From: Bifidobacterium sp.
GTDB lineage: Bacteria; Actinomycetota; Actinomycetes; Actinomycetales; Bifidobacteriaceae
NCBI GenBank assembly: GCA_022739095.1
Contig: JAIJEI010000001.1
Location: forward strand, 1 to 64,000
DNA length: 64,000 bases
Direction of reading: 5' to 3'
Positions 1-7,266 of the stretch are shown here, in pieces. The position numbers were made by a program, and so were the translations under genes. The notes beneath the pieces were generated by a model. That model worked only from the letters and a program-made list of their open reading frames with translations. It made no database searches and had not been told where the DNA came from. Numbering within the stretch: position 1 is the stretch's first letter; every line of letters begins with the position of its first letter.

Positions 1-1
1 G

Positions 2-127
2 AACCGATTCCAATTCCCGACCGGAACCTTGTGGATTTATGGCGTGATTTTCTTTATGTACTTCATCGTGTGCTGGCCGCTGTCCATTGTGGCCCGCCGT
101 CTGGAAAAGAGGTGGTCGCATGACTGA
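2..127 (+). CDS. Amino acid ABC transporter permease, C-terminal end (partial)
   Basis: The first 41 codons of the window read through to a TGA at 125-127 and form the C-terminal end of a membrane protein: one hydrophobic helix (IYGVIFFMYFIVCWPLSIVA) followed by the basic tail ARRLEKRW. That ending is typical of HisM/GlnP-type permeases. The stop overlaps the start of the following ATPase by eight bases, which indicates translational coupling in a permease-ATPase-binding protein operon. The start lies upstream of the window, so the substrate cannot be inferred from this piece. Confidence 0.8.
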   Translation, partial: NRFQFPTGTLWIYGVIFFMYFIVCWPLSIVARRLEKRWSHD

Positions 128-974
128 GCAAATCCAGGTTGATGCTGTGAATTCTGAGGCCGTCGCAGCATTCGAAACCGCAGGTCCATCCGCGGTCTCC
201 GACTGCAAAGGCTTCGAAGTCAAGCATCTGGTCAAGCAATACGCCAATGCGGATAAGCCTGTGCTCGACGATATCTCCTTCAAAGTGGAGCATGGCACGG
301 TGCTAGTGGTGCTCGGTCCTTCCGGTTCCGGCAAATCCACACTGCTGCGCACCATTGCCGGGCTTGAGCCGATTCAGGGTGGCACGATTTCCATCAACGA
401 TCAGGTGATCGATACCGGAAAACCCGGCACGGAACGAGCCGGACGCTCCAACCGTTCCAGCGAGCTGAGAACCCGTATCGGCATGGTGTTCCAAAGCTAT
501 GATTTGTTCCCGAACAAAACCGTGCTTGGCAACATCACCATGGCACCGGTGCTCGTGCAGAAGCGAGGCAAGGCCGAGGTGGAGGCTGAAGCAATCCGGT
601 TGCTTGGCCGTGTGGGACTTGCCGATCGCAAGGACTCCTGGCCACATGAACTGTCCGGTGGCCAGCGACAGCGCGTCGCCATCTGCCGGGCGCTGATTCT
701 GCACCCGGAAGTACTGCTGCTCGATGAGATTACGGCGGCTCTCGACCCCGAAATGGTGCGTGAGGTGCTCGACGTGGTTTTGGAGCTTGCCAAAGCCGGG
801 CAGACCATGCTTATCGTGACCCATGAAATGCAGTTCGCCCGGGCCATTGCCGACCATGTGATTCTGCTGGATGGTGGCCATATCGTCGAGGAATCACATG
901 ACGCGCACACCTTCTTCGAACACCCGCAAACCGAACGTGCGCAGCAGTTCCTGCACACCTTCGAATTCGAGTGA
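120..974 (+). CDS. Polar amino acid ABC transporter ATP-binding protein
   Basis: Cytoplasmic ATPase of a polar amino acid importer, 284 aa. Walker A GPSGSGKST lies at residues 66-74, followed by a Q-loop (MVFQSYDLFP), the signature LSGGQRQR, Walker B VLLLDE and the H-loop VTHEM. The Walker B extension reads DEITAALDP where the family usually has DEPTSALDP. An N-terminal extension of about 30 residues precedes the ABC domain. ATG 120 was chosen over an in-frame ATG at 87 because 120 overlaps the upstream permease stop; residues before it would lie inside the permease. The lipoprotein at 1040 is the likely partner. Confidence 0.93.
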   Translation: MTEQIQVDAVNSEAVAAFETAGPSAVSDCKGFEVKHLVKQYANADKPVLDDISFKVEHGTVLVVLGPSGSGKSTLLRTIAGLEPIQGGTISINDQVIDTGKPGTERAGRSNRSSELRTRIGMVFQSYDLFPNKTVLGNITMAPVLVQKRGKAEVEAEAIRLLGRVGLADRKDSWPHELSGGQRQRVAICRALILHPEVLLLDEITAALDPEMVREVLDVVLELAKAGQTMLIVTHEMQFARAIADHVILLDGGHIVEESHDAHTFFEHPQTERAQQFLHTFEFE

Positions 975-1039
975 TTCGATTGCGCCATATCGACGTATTT
1001 GAGAAAAAATATCAATAACAACAAGAGAAGGAGAACCCA

Positions 1040-1942
1040 ATGAGTATCAAGGTTGGGAAATCATTCAAAGCACTGATTGCCGCAGGCACGGCACTGGTAA
1101 TGGCGGCATCCATGGCCGCATGCGGTCCGTCCGCAGGCACCCCGAGCGAAGCGAAGTCCTCCGACACAGGCACCAGCTCCAGCTCCAACGCCAGGGCCCG
1201 CAGCCTCGACGAGATCAAGAAGAGCGGCAAGATCAAGATTGCCGTCTTCTCCGACAAGGCGCCATTCGGCTACGTGGACAAGGACGGCAAGTACCAGGGC
1301 TATGACGTCTACTTCGCCGAACAGCTGGCCAAGGATCTGGGTGTGGAGCCGGAATACACGTCGGTCGACCCGGCCGCTCGTGTGGACGTGCTCACCTCCA
1401 ACAAGGTCGATCTGGTGCTAGCCAACTTCACCGTCACCGATGAGCGCAAGGAGAAGGTCGACTTCGCCAAGCCGTACATGAAGGTGGCGCTTGGTGTGGT
1501 CTCCCCGGAGAGCGCCCAGATCACCGATGTCAGCCAGCTCGACGGCAAGACCCTGATCATCGCCAAGGGCACCACCGCCGAAACCTGGTTCGAGAAGAAC
1601 GCGCCGAACGTCAAGCTGCAGAAGTACGACCAGTACGCCGATGCCTACAACGCGCTGCTGGACGGCCGTGGTGACGCCTTCTCCACCGACAACACCGAGG
1701 TGCTCGCCTGGGCCAAGTCCAACAAGGGATTCAAGGTCGGTATCACCCACCTTGGTGACGACGACATCATCGCGCCCGCCGTGCAGAAGGGCAACACCGA
1801 ACTGCTGAACTTCGTGAACGACGAGATCGTCAAGCTCGGCAAAGACAACTTCTTCCACAAGGATTACGAGAAGACCTTGGCACCGGTCTACGGCAACGAA
1901 GTCAACCCCGATGACATTGTGGTAGAAGGCGGAGAGATCTGA
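1040..1942 (+). CDS. Amino acid ABC transporter substrate-binding lipoprotein
   Basis: Extracellular solute-binding protein, family 3 (SBP_bac_3), 300 aa. It has an N-terminal signal with basic residues, a hydrophobic stretch and a lipobox ending at Cys29 (MAAC), so it should be lipid-anchored outside the membrane. A Ser/Thr/Gly-rich linker follows, then the SBP domain with typical blocks: a KIAVFSDKAPFGYVD beta strand, a GYDVYFAEQLAKDLGV helix, and VDLVLANFTVTDERKEKVDFAKPY. The start is ATG 1040, with GAGAAGGAG ahead of it. It closes the three-gene operon that enters at the left edge. The ligand is a polar amino acid, otherwise unknown. Confidence 0.92.
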   Translation: MSIKVGKSFKALIAAGTALVMAASMAACGPSAGTPSEAKSSDTGTSSSSNARARSLDEIKKSGKIKIAVFSDKAPFGYVDKDGKYQGYDVYFAEQLAKDLGVEPEYTSVDPAARVDVLTSNKVDLVLANFTVTDERKEKVDFAKPYMKVALGVVSPESAQITDVSQLDGKTLIIAKGTTAETWFEKNAPNVKLQKYDQYADAYNALLDGRGDAFSTDNTEVLAWAKSNKGFKVGITHLGDDDIIAPAVQKGNTELLNFVNDEIVKLGKDNFFHKDYEKTLAPVYGNEVNPDDIVVEGGEI

Positions 1943-2004
1943 CGGACATACGCAGCCGACGCCGAGCCGCGGCAGCGGCGAGGTGTGTTGGGTCGGTTGT
2001 CAGG

Positions 2005-2025
2005 CCGTCCATTCTTGCAGGACGG
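2005..2025 (+). other. Hairpin in the 3' leader between SBP and trans-sulfuration gene
   Basis: CCGTCC (2005-2010) pairs with GGACGG (2020-2025) across a 9-nt loop. It lies 63 nt after the stop of the binding-protein gene and upstream of the LysR-type box at 2047. The run GGAGAGATCTGA occurs twice, at the end of the binding-protein gene (1931-1942) and at 2024-2035. No T-tract follows, so termination is possible but weakly supported. Confidence 0.35.
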
Positions 2026-2046
2026 AGAGATCTGATTATACCCGTT

Positions 2047-2101
2047 CATAACCAACACATATAGCAACGCCGGCCTTCGGGCCGGCGTCTTGCGTTAAGG
2101 T
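2047..2101 (+). promoter_or_regulatory. LysR-type box and -10 upstream of the trans-sulfuration gene
   Basis: CATAA at 2047 and TATAGC at 2060 form an ATA-N9-TAT (T-N11-A) box. A TAAGGT -10 hexamer lies at 2096-2101, 36 bp after the start of the second half-site and 63 bp before the ATG at 2165. No good -35 is visible, as expected for an activator-dependent promoter. The spacer contains a GC-rich hairpin (2068-2089) that looks like a terminator but has no T-tract. The same box-to--10 geometry recurs at 16068, 19804, 24888 and 28275. Confidence 0.65.
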
Positions 2102-2164
2102 CGTAATCGTGCCGCGCGGGGAACGGCTTCGCGCAGATGACGCAACACTTTAAGGGGGTGCGCA

Positions 2165-3397
2165 ATGACCAGATTCAATACTCAGCTCGTCCACGGACTG
2201 CCGGTTGACGATAACAACACCGGAGCTGTGAACCCGCCGATTTACAATTCGACGACATATGCCTTTGAGAGGGTCGACGCGATGCCCCGTTACGACTATG
2301 CGCGCAGCGGCAATCCCACACGTGACTTCCTGGAACAGCAGATCGCCCAGCTTGAGCAGGGAACGCGCGGTTTTGCGTTCGCCTCCGGCTTGGCGGCGAT
2401 TCATGCCGTGCTCAGCATTTTCAAGCCCGGCGACCGTATTATTGTAGGGGACAACATTTACGGTGGGTCGTATTCGCAGCTCAATGAGTTCTTTACCCGT
2501 TGGGGCGTCGTGGTCGAATCGGTCAATACCCAGGACATTGCAGCGTTGGAGGCCGCCGTCAAGGGCGACCGCGCGAACGGCATCGCGCCTGCCCAAGCCG
2601 TCTACTTTGAAACCCTGACCAATCCACTGCTCAAGGTCAACGATGTACGCGCCATTTCCGCAACGGCCCACCGTTACGGTGCGCTGTCCATCGTGGACAA
2701 CACGTTCGTGACCCCGTACCTGCAGCAGCCGCTTTCCCTTGGCGCGGATGTGGTAATCCACTCCGCCACCAAGTACCTGGCCGGTCACTCCGATGTCAAT
2801 GCCGGTCTCGTGGTCGTCTCCGGTGAGGATTTGTCCAATCGCGTGTACTTCGCCCAGAACCGTCTTGGAGGGGTGCTGGCGCCCACTGAATGCGATTCGG
2901 TGCGCCGCGGCATCCAGACATTGGCCCTGCGCATAGACCGGCAGCAGGAGAACGCGAATGCCATCGCGCGGTACCTGCTTGCGCATCCTCTGGTCAAGTC
3001 CGTTCATTACCCGGGTCTGCCGGGTGCCGGCGACCAGCGACTCGCCGCCAAGGGACTGAAGGGTGCCGGTGGTGTGCTGAGCTTTGAAGTAGTGCCTGGT
3101 GTGGACCCGGCGGATGTGCTCAACAATCTGCACATCTTCCATCTGGCCGTCTCCCTCGGCGCAGTTGAATCGCTCGCGGAATTGCCCTGTCGCATGACCC
3201 ACTTCGAACTGCCCCGTGAGGAGCGTCTGAAGATCGGCATCACCGACGAGCTGGTGCGTCTTGCCATCGGTATCGAGGATGCCAATGACCTGATCGAAGA
3301 TCTTGGTCAGGCTTTCGACATCGCCTACGCCCGTTACCTCGAGCGTCATGCCGATTCCGATATCTTCGGAGAATTGACCTCGGGGGTGTTTGCCTAA
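2165..3397 (+). CDS. PLP-dependent trans-sulfuration enzyme (cystathionine gamma-synthase/lyase family)
   Basis: Cys/Met metabolism PLP enzyme, 410 aa, the normal length for MetB/MetC. Visible marks are the N-terminal VNPPIYNSTTY motif, RYDYARSGNPTRD (phosphate and active-site loop), FASGLAAIHAVLSIF, VDNTFVTPYLQQPL, and the Schiff-base lysine in HSATKYLAGHSDVNAG. The reaction could be cystathionine synthesis from an activated homoserine and cysteine, or beta-elimination of cystathionine; MetB and MetC cannot be separated by eye. The start ATG 2165 follows AAGGGGG. It is a single-gene unit behind the LysR-type box at 2047 and ends at a strong terminator. Confidence 0.88.
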   Translation: MTRFNTQLVHGLPVDDNNTGAVNPPIYNSTTYAFERVDAMPRYDYARSGNPTRDFLEQQIAQLEQGTRGFAFASGLAAIHAVLSIFKPGDRIIVGDNIYGGSYSQLNEFFTRWGVVVESVNTQDIAALEAAVKGDRANGIAPAQAVYFETLTNPLLKVNDVRAISATAHRYGALSIVDNTFVTPYLQQPLSLGADVVIHSATKYLAGHSDVNAGLVVVSGEDLSNRVYFAQNRLGGVLAPTECDSVRRGIQTLALRIDRQQENANAIARYLLAHPLVKSVHYPGLPGAGDQRLAAKGLKGAGGVLSFEVVPGVDPADVLNNLHIFHLAVSLGAVESLAELPCRMTHFELPREERLKIGITDELVRLAIGIEDANDLIEDLGQAFDIAYARYLERHADSDIFGELTSGVFA

Positions 3398-3433
3398 CCC
3401 AATATTGTTTTTCTGCCTATTCTTACTCCTGGA

Positions 3434-3471
3434 AGGCGGCGTCGGTTGTGCCACACCGACGCCGCCTTTTC
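3434..3471 (+). terminator. Rho-independent terminator
   Basis: An AAGGCGGCGTCGGT / ACCGACGCCGCCTT stem of 14 bp with a short loop is followed by a TTTTCT run. It ends the transcript of the trans-sulfuration gene. Confidence 0.85.
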
Positions 3472-3559
3472 TATGCCTTTGCATCTGCCTCTATGATGAA
3501 TATGTTCAAGAACGTCGTAGCCGCATCAGCAAGGTGCGGTGTATCAGGAAAGGCTCAAT

Positions 3560-3811
3560 ATGACCATCGATGTGTACGGTGCCACGTGGTGCGGTGATTG
3601 CCGTCAGGCGAAGAATACGCTGGATGAGCTGGGCGCACAGTACGTCTGGCATAACATCGAGGAAGAAGACGGTGCCGCCGACCGTGCCGTGGCCATCAGC
3701 GGACAGCAGCACATCCCGGTGGTGCTGTATGGCGATGGCTCCTTCCAAGTGGAACCTTCCGCAGTGGATATCAAGAACAAGCTTCAGGAGCTGGGTCTGT
3801 TGGCTGGCTGA
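3560..3811 (+). CDS. Small thioredoxin/glutaredoxin-like protein (CGDC)
   Basis: An 83-aa single-domain thioredoxin fold. The dithiol motif WCGDC lies at residues 10-14 after the first beta strand (IDVYGAT), the cis-Pro is in HIPVVLY, and the C-terminal helix is KNKLQELG. The length and layout resemble NrdH/mycoredoxin-type glutaredoxins, but the motif is CGDC rather than CVQC or CxxS. ATG 3560 was chosen because AGGAAAGG sits just upstream; an in-frame ATG 21 bases earlier lacks a site. A close paralogue with the same motif is at 27531. Both follow sulfur or amino acid uptake genes, suggesting a thiol-reduction role (inference). Confidence 0.85.
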   Translation: MTIDVYGATWCGDCRQAKNTLDELGAQYVWHNIEEEDGAADRAVAISGQQHIPVVLYGDGSFQVEPSAVDIKNKLQELGLLAG

Positions 3812-3818
3812 GATCGCG

Positions 3819-3844
3819 CAACCGCACTTGTGTAAGTGCGGTTG
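3819..3844. terminator. Hairpin between convergent genes
   Basis: CAACCGCACT / AGTGCGGTTG is a perfect 10-bp stem with a 6-nt loop, lying between the ends of the thioredoxin-like gene (+) and the small - strand gene. It probably serves both directions, although neither side has a long T-run. Confidence 0.6.
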
Positions 3845-4078
3845 TCAGTACATGCGTTCTATGCGCATCGAAGGCCGCAGTAATCCTCCGAGCAGCATCT
3901 CAGTGAGGCGCTCCATGATTTCTTCGTCCAAGGTTGCGACTTTGACGGCGTTACGTGCTTCCGGATCAATACATTTGGCCTGTTCGATTTCTGCCCAACC
4001 GTGAATTTGTCCGCCGTTTTCAAGTGGAATAGTGCCCACGTTGACATGGAGCGGATATTCCCGATTGGTCGTGCTCAT
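3845..4078 (-). CDS. Small hypothetical protein with hairpin-masked ribosome site
   Basis: A 77-aa acidic soluble protein that I do not recognise. Nothing suggests a signal peptide or membrane segment; the C-terminal half is predicted helical (EEIMERLTEMLLGGLL) and it ends in a basic-aromatic tail. The start was placed at the MSTTN codon (4078) because AAGGAGG lies 8 nt upstream of it. That Shine-Dalgarno is half of a 13-bp inverted repeat (4080-4124), so translation is probably controlled by RNA structure. Its shortness and independent control would fit a toxin/antitoxin or regulator component, but no family match supports this. Confidence 0.6.
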   Translation of the reverse strand: MSTTNREYPLHVNVGTIPLENGGQIHGWAEIEQAKCIDPEARNAVKVATLDEEIMERLTEMLLGGLLRPSMRIERMY

Positions 4079-4079
4079 G

Positions 4080-4124
4080 CGTGTGCCTCCTTGGGTATAT
4101 ACATAGTATATAAGGAGGCACACG
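4080..4124 (-). promoter_or_regulatory. Inverted repeat that sequesters a Shine-Dalgarno
   Basis: CGTGTGCCTCCTT (4080-4092) and AAGGAGGCACACG (4112-4124) are perfect 13-bp inverted copies. The loop holds a second inverted repeat (TATATAC-ATA-GTATATA, 4096-4112). On the - strand mRNA the AAGGAGG ahead of the gene at 4078 would pair with an upstream CCTCCTT. This fits an RNA thermometer, attenuator or autoregulated leader. A DNA operator is the alternative. Confidence 0.7.
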
Positions 4125-4190
4125 ATACATCTATAGAGAAGACGCTTAGCGGCATTCCTGATATGAGGATACTGCTAAGCGTGCGGATGT

Positions 4191-4979
4191 TCACACACTC
4201 CTGAATCGCGCCTGGCCGATGGTCACATCGAAGGACTTGCCGGCCGGAACGTCGTACTGCAGTTCGGTGATGCTGTTGCGCTCGCCTTGGACGAATCGCC
4301 ATGCACGGTCCTCGCCTACATTGAGATCGAAGTAGTGGCCGTTGGGCAGAGAATCATCCGTGCCTTCGGTGAGTGCCAGGTCAAACACGTCGGACCAGTG
4401 TGCGGCCACAGCGGCCGGATCAGGCACCTCGAAGAGCGCACAACGAGTGTTCACCTCGCCGATCGCATGCTGGTGCAGCAGTCCGCTTTTCTCATAACGA
4501 ACCAGCTGTTCGGATTCGCTTGCACCCCAATCGATGACGAACGGGTAGCGCAGGCCATGGTCGTCGCCCTTGATCCACAGCAGCTGCCAGCGGATTTCCT
4601 CGCCATCGGCGGTGGTGCGGTTGCCCGGCACGATCTCGCCGAGGTCAAGCCCCTTGGCGACGAGTCGTCCGGCTGCCTGCTCGATGCCATGCACATGCAG
4701 TGCTGGGCGGTAGAAGCCCACATATTCGGGCAGCAGTTCGCCGGCTTCGTGGAAGATAAGACCACGGTCCGGCGTTTCCGACAGTGCTTCCTCACGGCTG
4801 TACAACGTCAGGAACTCGAGATAGTTGTCGGTGAAGTACGCCAGGGAGTTCTCCGTGCCGTGCCCCACATGCTTGCCGCCGTAGCGCGCGGTCAATCCCG
4901 CGCCGGCAAACGCCTGCTCGGCGGCTTTGAGGTCGTCTACGAATTCGACCGTATGATCCCACGTGAATTGTTGCGTCAT
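4191..4979 (-). CDS. VOC/glyoxalase-like domain protein
   Basis: A 262-aa soluble protein that begins WDHTVEFVDDLKAAEQAFAG, the opening beta-alpha unit of vicinal-oxygen-chelate proteins. It continues with a GHGTENSLAYFTDNYLEFL block, the shape seen in the Glyoxalase_3 (PF13468) type. Possible metal ligands are His9 (in DHTVEF) and later His/Glu residues in LHVHGIEQA and ITELQY. Substrate unknown. It lies 15 bases downstream of proC on the same strand, so the two are probably co-transcribed. The protein covers two VOC-like halves, the usual length for this group. Confidence 0.75.
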   Translation of the reverse strand: MTQQFTWDHTVEFVDDLKAAEQAFAGAGLTARYGGKHVGHGTENSLAYFTDNYLEFLTLYSREEALSETPDRGLIFHEAGELLPEYVGFYRPALHVHGIEQAAGRLVAKGLDLGEIVPGNRTTADGEEIRWQLLWIKGDDHGLRYPFVIDWGASESEQLVRYEKSGLLHQHAIGEVNTRCALFEVPDPAAVAAHWSDVFDLALTEGTDDSLPNGHYFDLNVGEDRAWRFVQGERNSITELQYDVPAGKSFDVTIGQARFRSV

Positions 4980-4994
4980 AATGAGTCCCTGCCT

Positions 4995-5798
4995 TTACTT
5001 CGCGTTGCCGCCGAGTGCCGTGGTGCGTTCGACCGCTGCCAGCACCGCAGATTGTACGGATGCTGCGAACCCGGTTTTGTTCAACGTGTATGCCTCGGTG
5101 ATACCCACGCCACCGGGGGAGTTGTTGATGTTGAGCAGCACTTGCGGCAGTACGTCCTTCTGCTTGAGGAACTCGGTGCCGCCGATGATGGTATCGAGCG
5201 CGATGGCCTTGGCCACGTCGCGGGGCAGACCGGCGAGCACGCCCGCATCCACGTAGGCGTCGATGAAGTGGTAGACGATGTTCGGCGGGTAGAAGCCGGT
5301 GATGACGTCGATAAGTCGTTCTTCGACATACAGTACCTTGCCGAAGGTGTTGAGAAATGCGTCCACATCCTCGCGCGTGGCATTCGCGTTCAGTGCCGCG
5401 CCGCTGTAGCCGTAGTCCACGGTGGTAAGTGTGTTCGGAATGATGCGTACGACGCGCCACCCATCACCAAGACTTTGTTCGAGCTTGGCGATGGTATAGC
5501 CGGCGACGATGGAGATCACCGTGGTCTTCGCCGGGTCGAAACGCTTTGCCACCGAAGCGGCCACGCCGGCGACATCATCCTGCGGGCGCACCGCGATCAC
5601 CACGATATCGGCATCTGGCGTGTCCGTCGGGGGTGTTAGTTCAGTGCCGTATGTGGTTGCCAGGAATTCGGCGCGTTCGCGTGAGATCTCCTCAACCCAA
5701 ATGTGATCGACCGGATACTCGGCGGACTTGCGTCGCACCGCCTCAATGATGGCGGTCGGCATATTGCCTCCGCCGATGAAGTACAGATTCGCTCCCAT
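4995..5798 (-). CDS. proC: Pyrroline-5-carboxylate reductase
   Basis: Reduces pyrroline-5-carboxylate to proline with NAD(P)H. At 267 aa it has the family length. The N-terminal Rossmann motif is YFIGGGNMPTAIIEA (GxGxM-like), followed by a VIAVRPQDD strand. The C-terminal dimer domain contains NTLTTVDYGYSGAALNAN (family: PNTPxxVGxGxxxL) and the NINNSPGGVGITEAYTLNKTGF signature (family: DxVxSPGGTTxxgl...). The signature deviates slightly from E. coli ProC, so it is a divergent member. Upstream on the - strand is the 350-bp divergent region shared with the gene at 6158. Confidence 0.85.
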   Translation of the reverse strand: MGANLYFIGGGNMPTAIIEAVRRKSAEYPVDHIWVEEISRERAEFLATTYGTELTPPTDTPDADIVVIAVRPQDDVAGVAASVAKRFDPAKTTVISIVAGYTIAKLEQSLGDGWRVVRIIPNTLTTVDYGYSGAALNANATREDVDAFLNTFGKVLYVEERLIDVITGFYPPNIVYHFIDAYVDAGVLAGLPRDVAKAIALDTIIGGTEFLKQKDVLPQVLLNINNSPGGVGITEAYTLNKTGFAASVQSAVLAAVERTTALGGNAK

Positions 5799-5894
5799 CG
5801 TTGTTCCCTTCTTCTGATGATGGATGAAGATTCATGTCAGTTTCCGTCATACCGTACGAATGCCCGGATCGTCGTTGTTTCTCACGAAACAACT

Positions 5895-5970
5895 TATAGG
5901 TGTTCCTGATAGGCGCTTCAAGAATTCCGCAATGCCGCGGATAGATAAGACGCTATAAGAAATGTCTGTA
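5895..5970 (+). promoter_or_regulatory. Divergent control region with LysR-type box and a second motif
   Basis: The 359 bp between proC (-) and the UroD-fold gene (+) hold no gene I can support. They contain TATAG-N8-GATAGG at 5895-5913 (five of six box positions, same spacing as the other boxes). At 5955-5970 lies ATAAGAAATGTCTGTA, which recurs with one change at 14262-14277 upstream of the second PLP enzyme. TATAAG at 5954 could be a -10, but it does not lie at the 36-bp distance seen elsewhere. Confidence 0.45.
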
Positions 5971-6157
5971 ATCCATCGGTGGCACTCAGCTTGACACGGG
6001 TATCGGCGCTGCGGTTCGATGACAATTAACGCATGTAGCCCTGCGCCAATCCCACTATGAGCCAACCCGATTGGTTGGTCGTATCAAGGAAGGTGCGGAC
6101 GCATCGACACATCCAACAGATCGTCACAGGTCAGTATCAGTAGAAGGGAACCCGAAC

Positions 6158-7201
6158 ATGGCCAATCGTCGCGCCGTCTTCCATGACATCGCCACTCACA
6201 AGTCCGAAACGCCGTACCTGGTCGGTGCCTGGCAGCATCTCGTCGGCCATGAATACGGCGTCGAGGAATTCGCCAATGCCTACATCGACTTCGTCAAGCG
6301 TTGGGATTGGGAGTGGGTGAAGATCAACCCGCGCGCCGTGTACTACGCCGAGGCTTGGGGTTCTCGCTACGACCGCAACGATTATGCCGGATTCGTGCTG
6401 CCGAAGAAGATCAGCGCCGCGATCACCGAACCGGATGACGTGCGCAAGATCAAGGAATTCAACGCTCCCGACAATGAGTACTTCGCCGAGGCCCTCGCCG
6501 CGGCCGCGCTCATCCGTCAGGGTCTTGAGGATCGTGCCGTGCTGCAGACCATCTTCTCGCCGCTGTCCGTGCTGCTGCAGATTGCCGATCTGCCGCTCTA
6601 CCCGGGCGACGATTACGCCACCGCGACGCTCACCGTCGAAGACGTGATCTTCAACCAACCTGAGGTTGCCAAGCTTGCGCTCGCCAATATCGCCCACACG
6701 CTTGCCTCCTACGCGCGTGCGCTGGTCCGTCCCGAATCCGAAGGCGGCGCCGGGCTCGACGGTGTGTTCTATGCGGTCACCGGCACGGTGAGCGAGGACT
6801 ATTTCGACGCGCAGCGTTACCTTGAATTCTCCGGACCGTACGACCGTATCGTGATCGACGCTGTGCACCGCGCCAACCCGGACGCCGTGGTGCTGCTGCA
6901 CACCTGTCGCGCCGAATCCCATCCGAACTGGTTCGACACGACGGGCGTGGACCTGCTGCAGTGGGATCAGTACCAGCCGGGCAACCCGAAGGCGGACGCC
7001 GACCTGACGGCCGCGCCGGTCGCTGGTGCCCCGTACGACCTGTTCACGCCGAATGGCGATGTCGAGCAGGTGCGTCGCGAACTGGCCGAGACCATCAAGT
7101 TGCGTGAAGGCAAACCGTTCCTGCTGGCACCGAGCTGCACGGTGCCGACTCCGGCAAGCGATGAGGTGCTGCAGGCGCTGAGCGACGCCCGCGTGGCCTG
7201 A
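6158..7201 (+). CDS. UroD-fold zinc methyltransferase-like protein (copy 1)
   Basis: A 347-aa member of the uroporphyrinogen decarboxylase superfamily. It is unlikely to be HemE: the active-site His-x-Cys (LLHTC, His248 and Cys250) and a C-terminal Cys327 in LLAPSCTVPTP match the zinc ligands of MtaA/MtbA/CmuA corrinoid methyltransferases and MetE-like proteins. The start ATG 6158 follows GAAGGGA; the in-frame ATG at 6071 is rejected for lack of a site and conservation. It precedes the branched-chain-type transporter (7267-12210). A paralogue at 23339 sits downstream of another amino acid transporter. A methyl-group or C-S transfer role is inference. Confidence 0.8.
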   Translation: MANRRAVFHDIATHKSETPYLVGAWQHLVGHEYGVEEFANAYIDFVKRWDWEWVKINPRAVYYAEAWGSRYDRNDYAGFVLPKKISAAITEPDDVRKIKEFNAPDNEYFAEALAAAALIRQGLEDRAVLQTIFSPLSVLLQIADLPLYPGDDYATATLTVEDVIFNQPEVAKLALANIAHTLASYARALVRPESEGGAGLDGVFYAVTGTVSEDYFDAQRYLEFSGPYDRIVIDAVHRANPDAVVLLHTCRAESHPNWFDTTGVDLLQWDQYQPGNPKADADLTAAPVAGAPYDLFTPNGDVEQVRRELAETIKLREGKPFLLAPSCTVPTPASDEVLQALSDARVA

Positions 7202-7266
7202 ACCGTTCGTCGGGAGATCCATCCATCCAGACTTCATGATTTTTTCAAAATAGAGAGGGGAATATC

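Noticed and set aside
2068..2089. GC-rich hairpin that looks like a terminator after the first SBP gene
   Set aside because: It has no T-tract and lies between a LysR-type box and its -10; another copy of this promoter layout (16068) has a similar start to the spacer without the hairpin. Kept only as part of the promoter region.
4287..5639. 450-codon + strand open frame across the VOC-like and proC genes
   Set aside because: It spans two well-supported - strand genes and encodes no recognisable protein.
6158..7201. Uroporphyrinogen decarboxylase (hemE) for haem synthesis
   Set aside because: The zinc-ligand pattern is that of MtaA/CmuA-type proteins, there are two copies beside transporters, and no other haem gene is present in the window.
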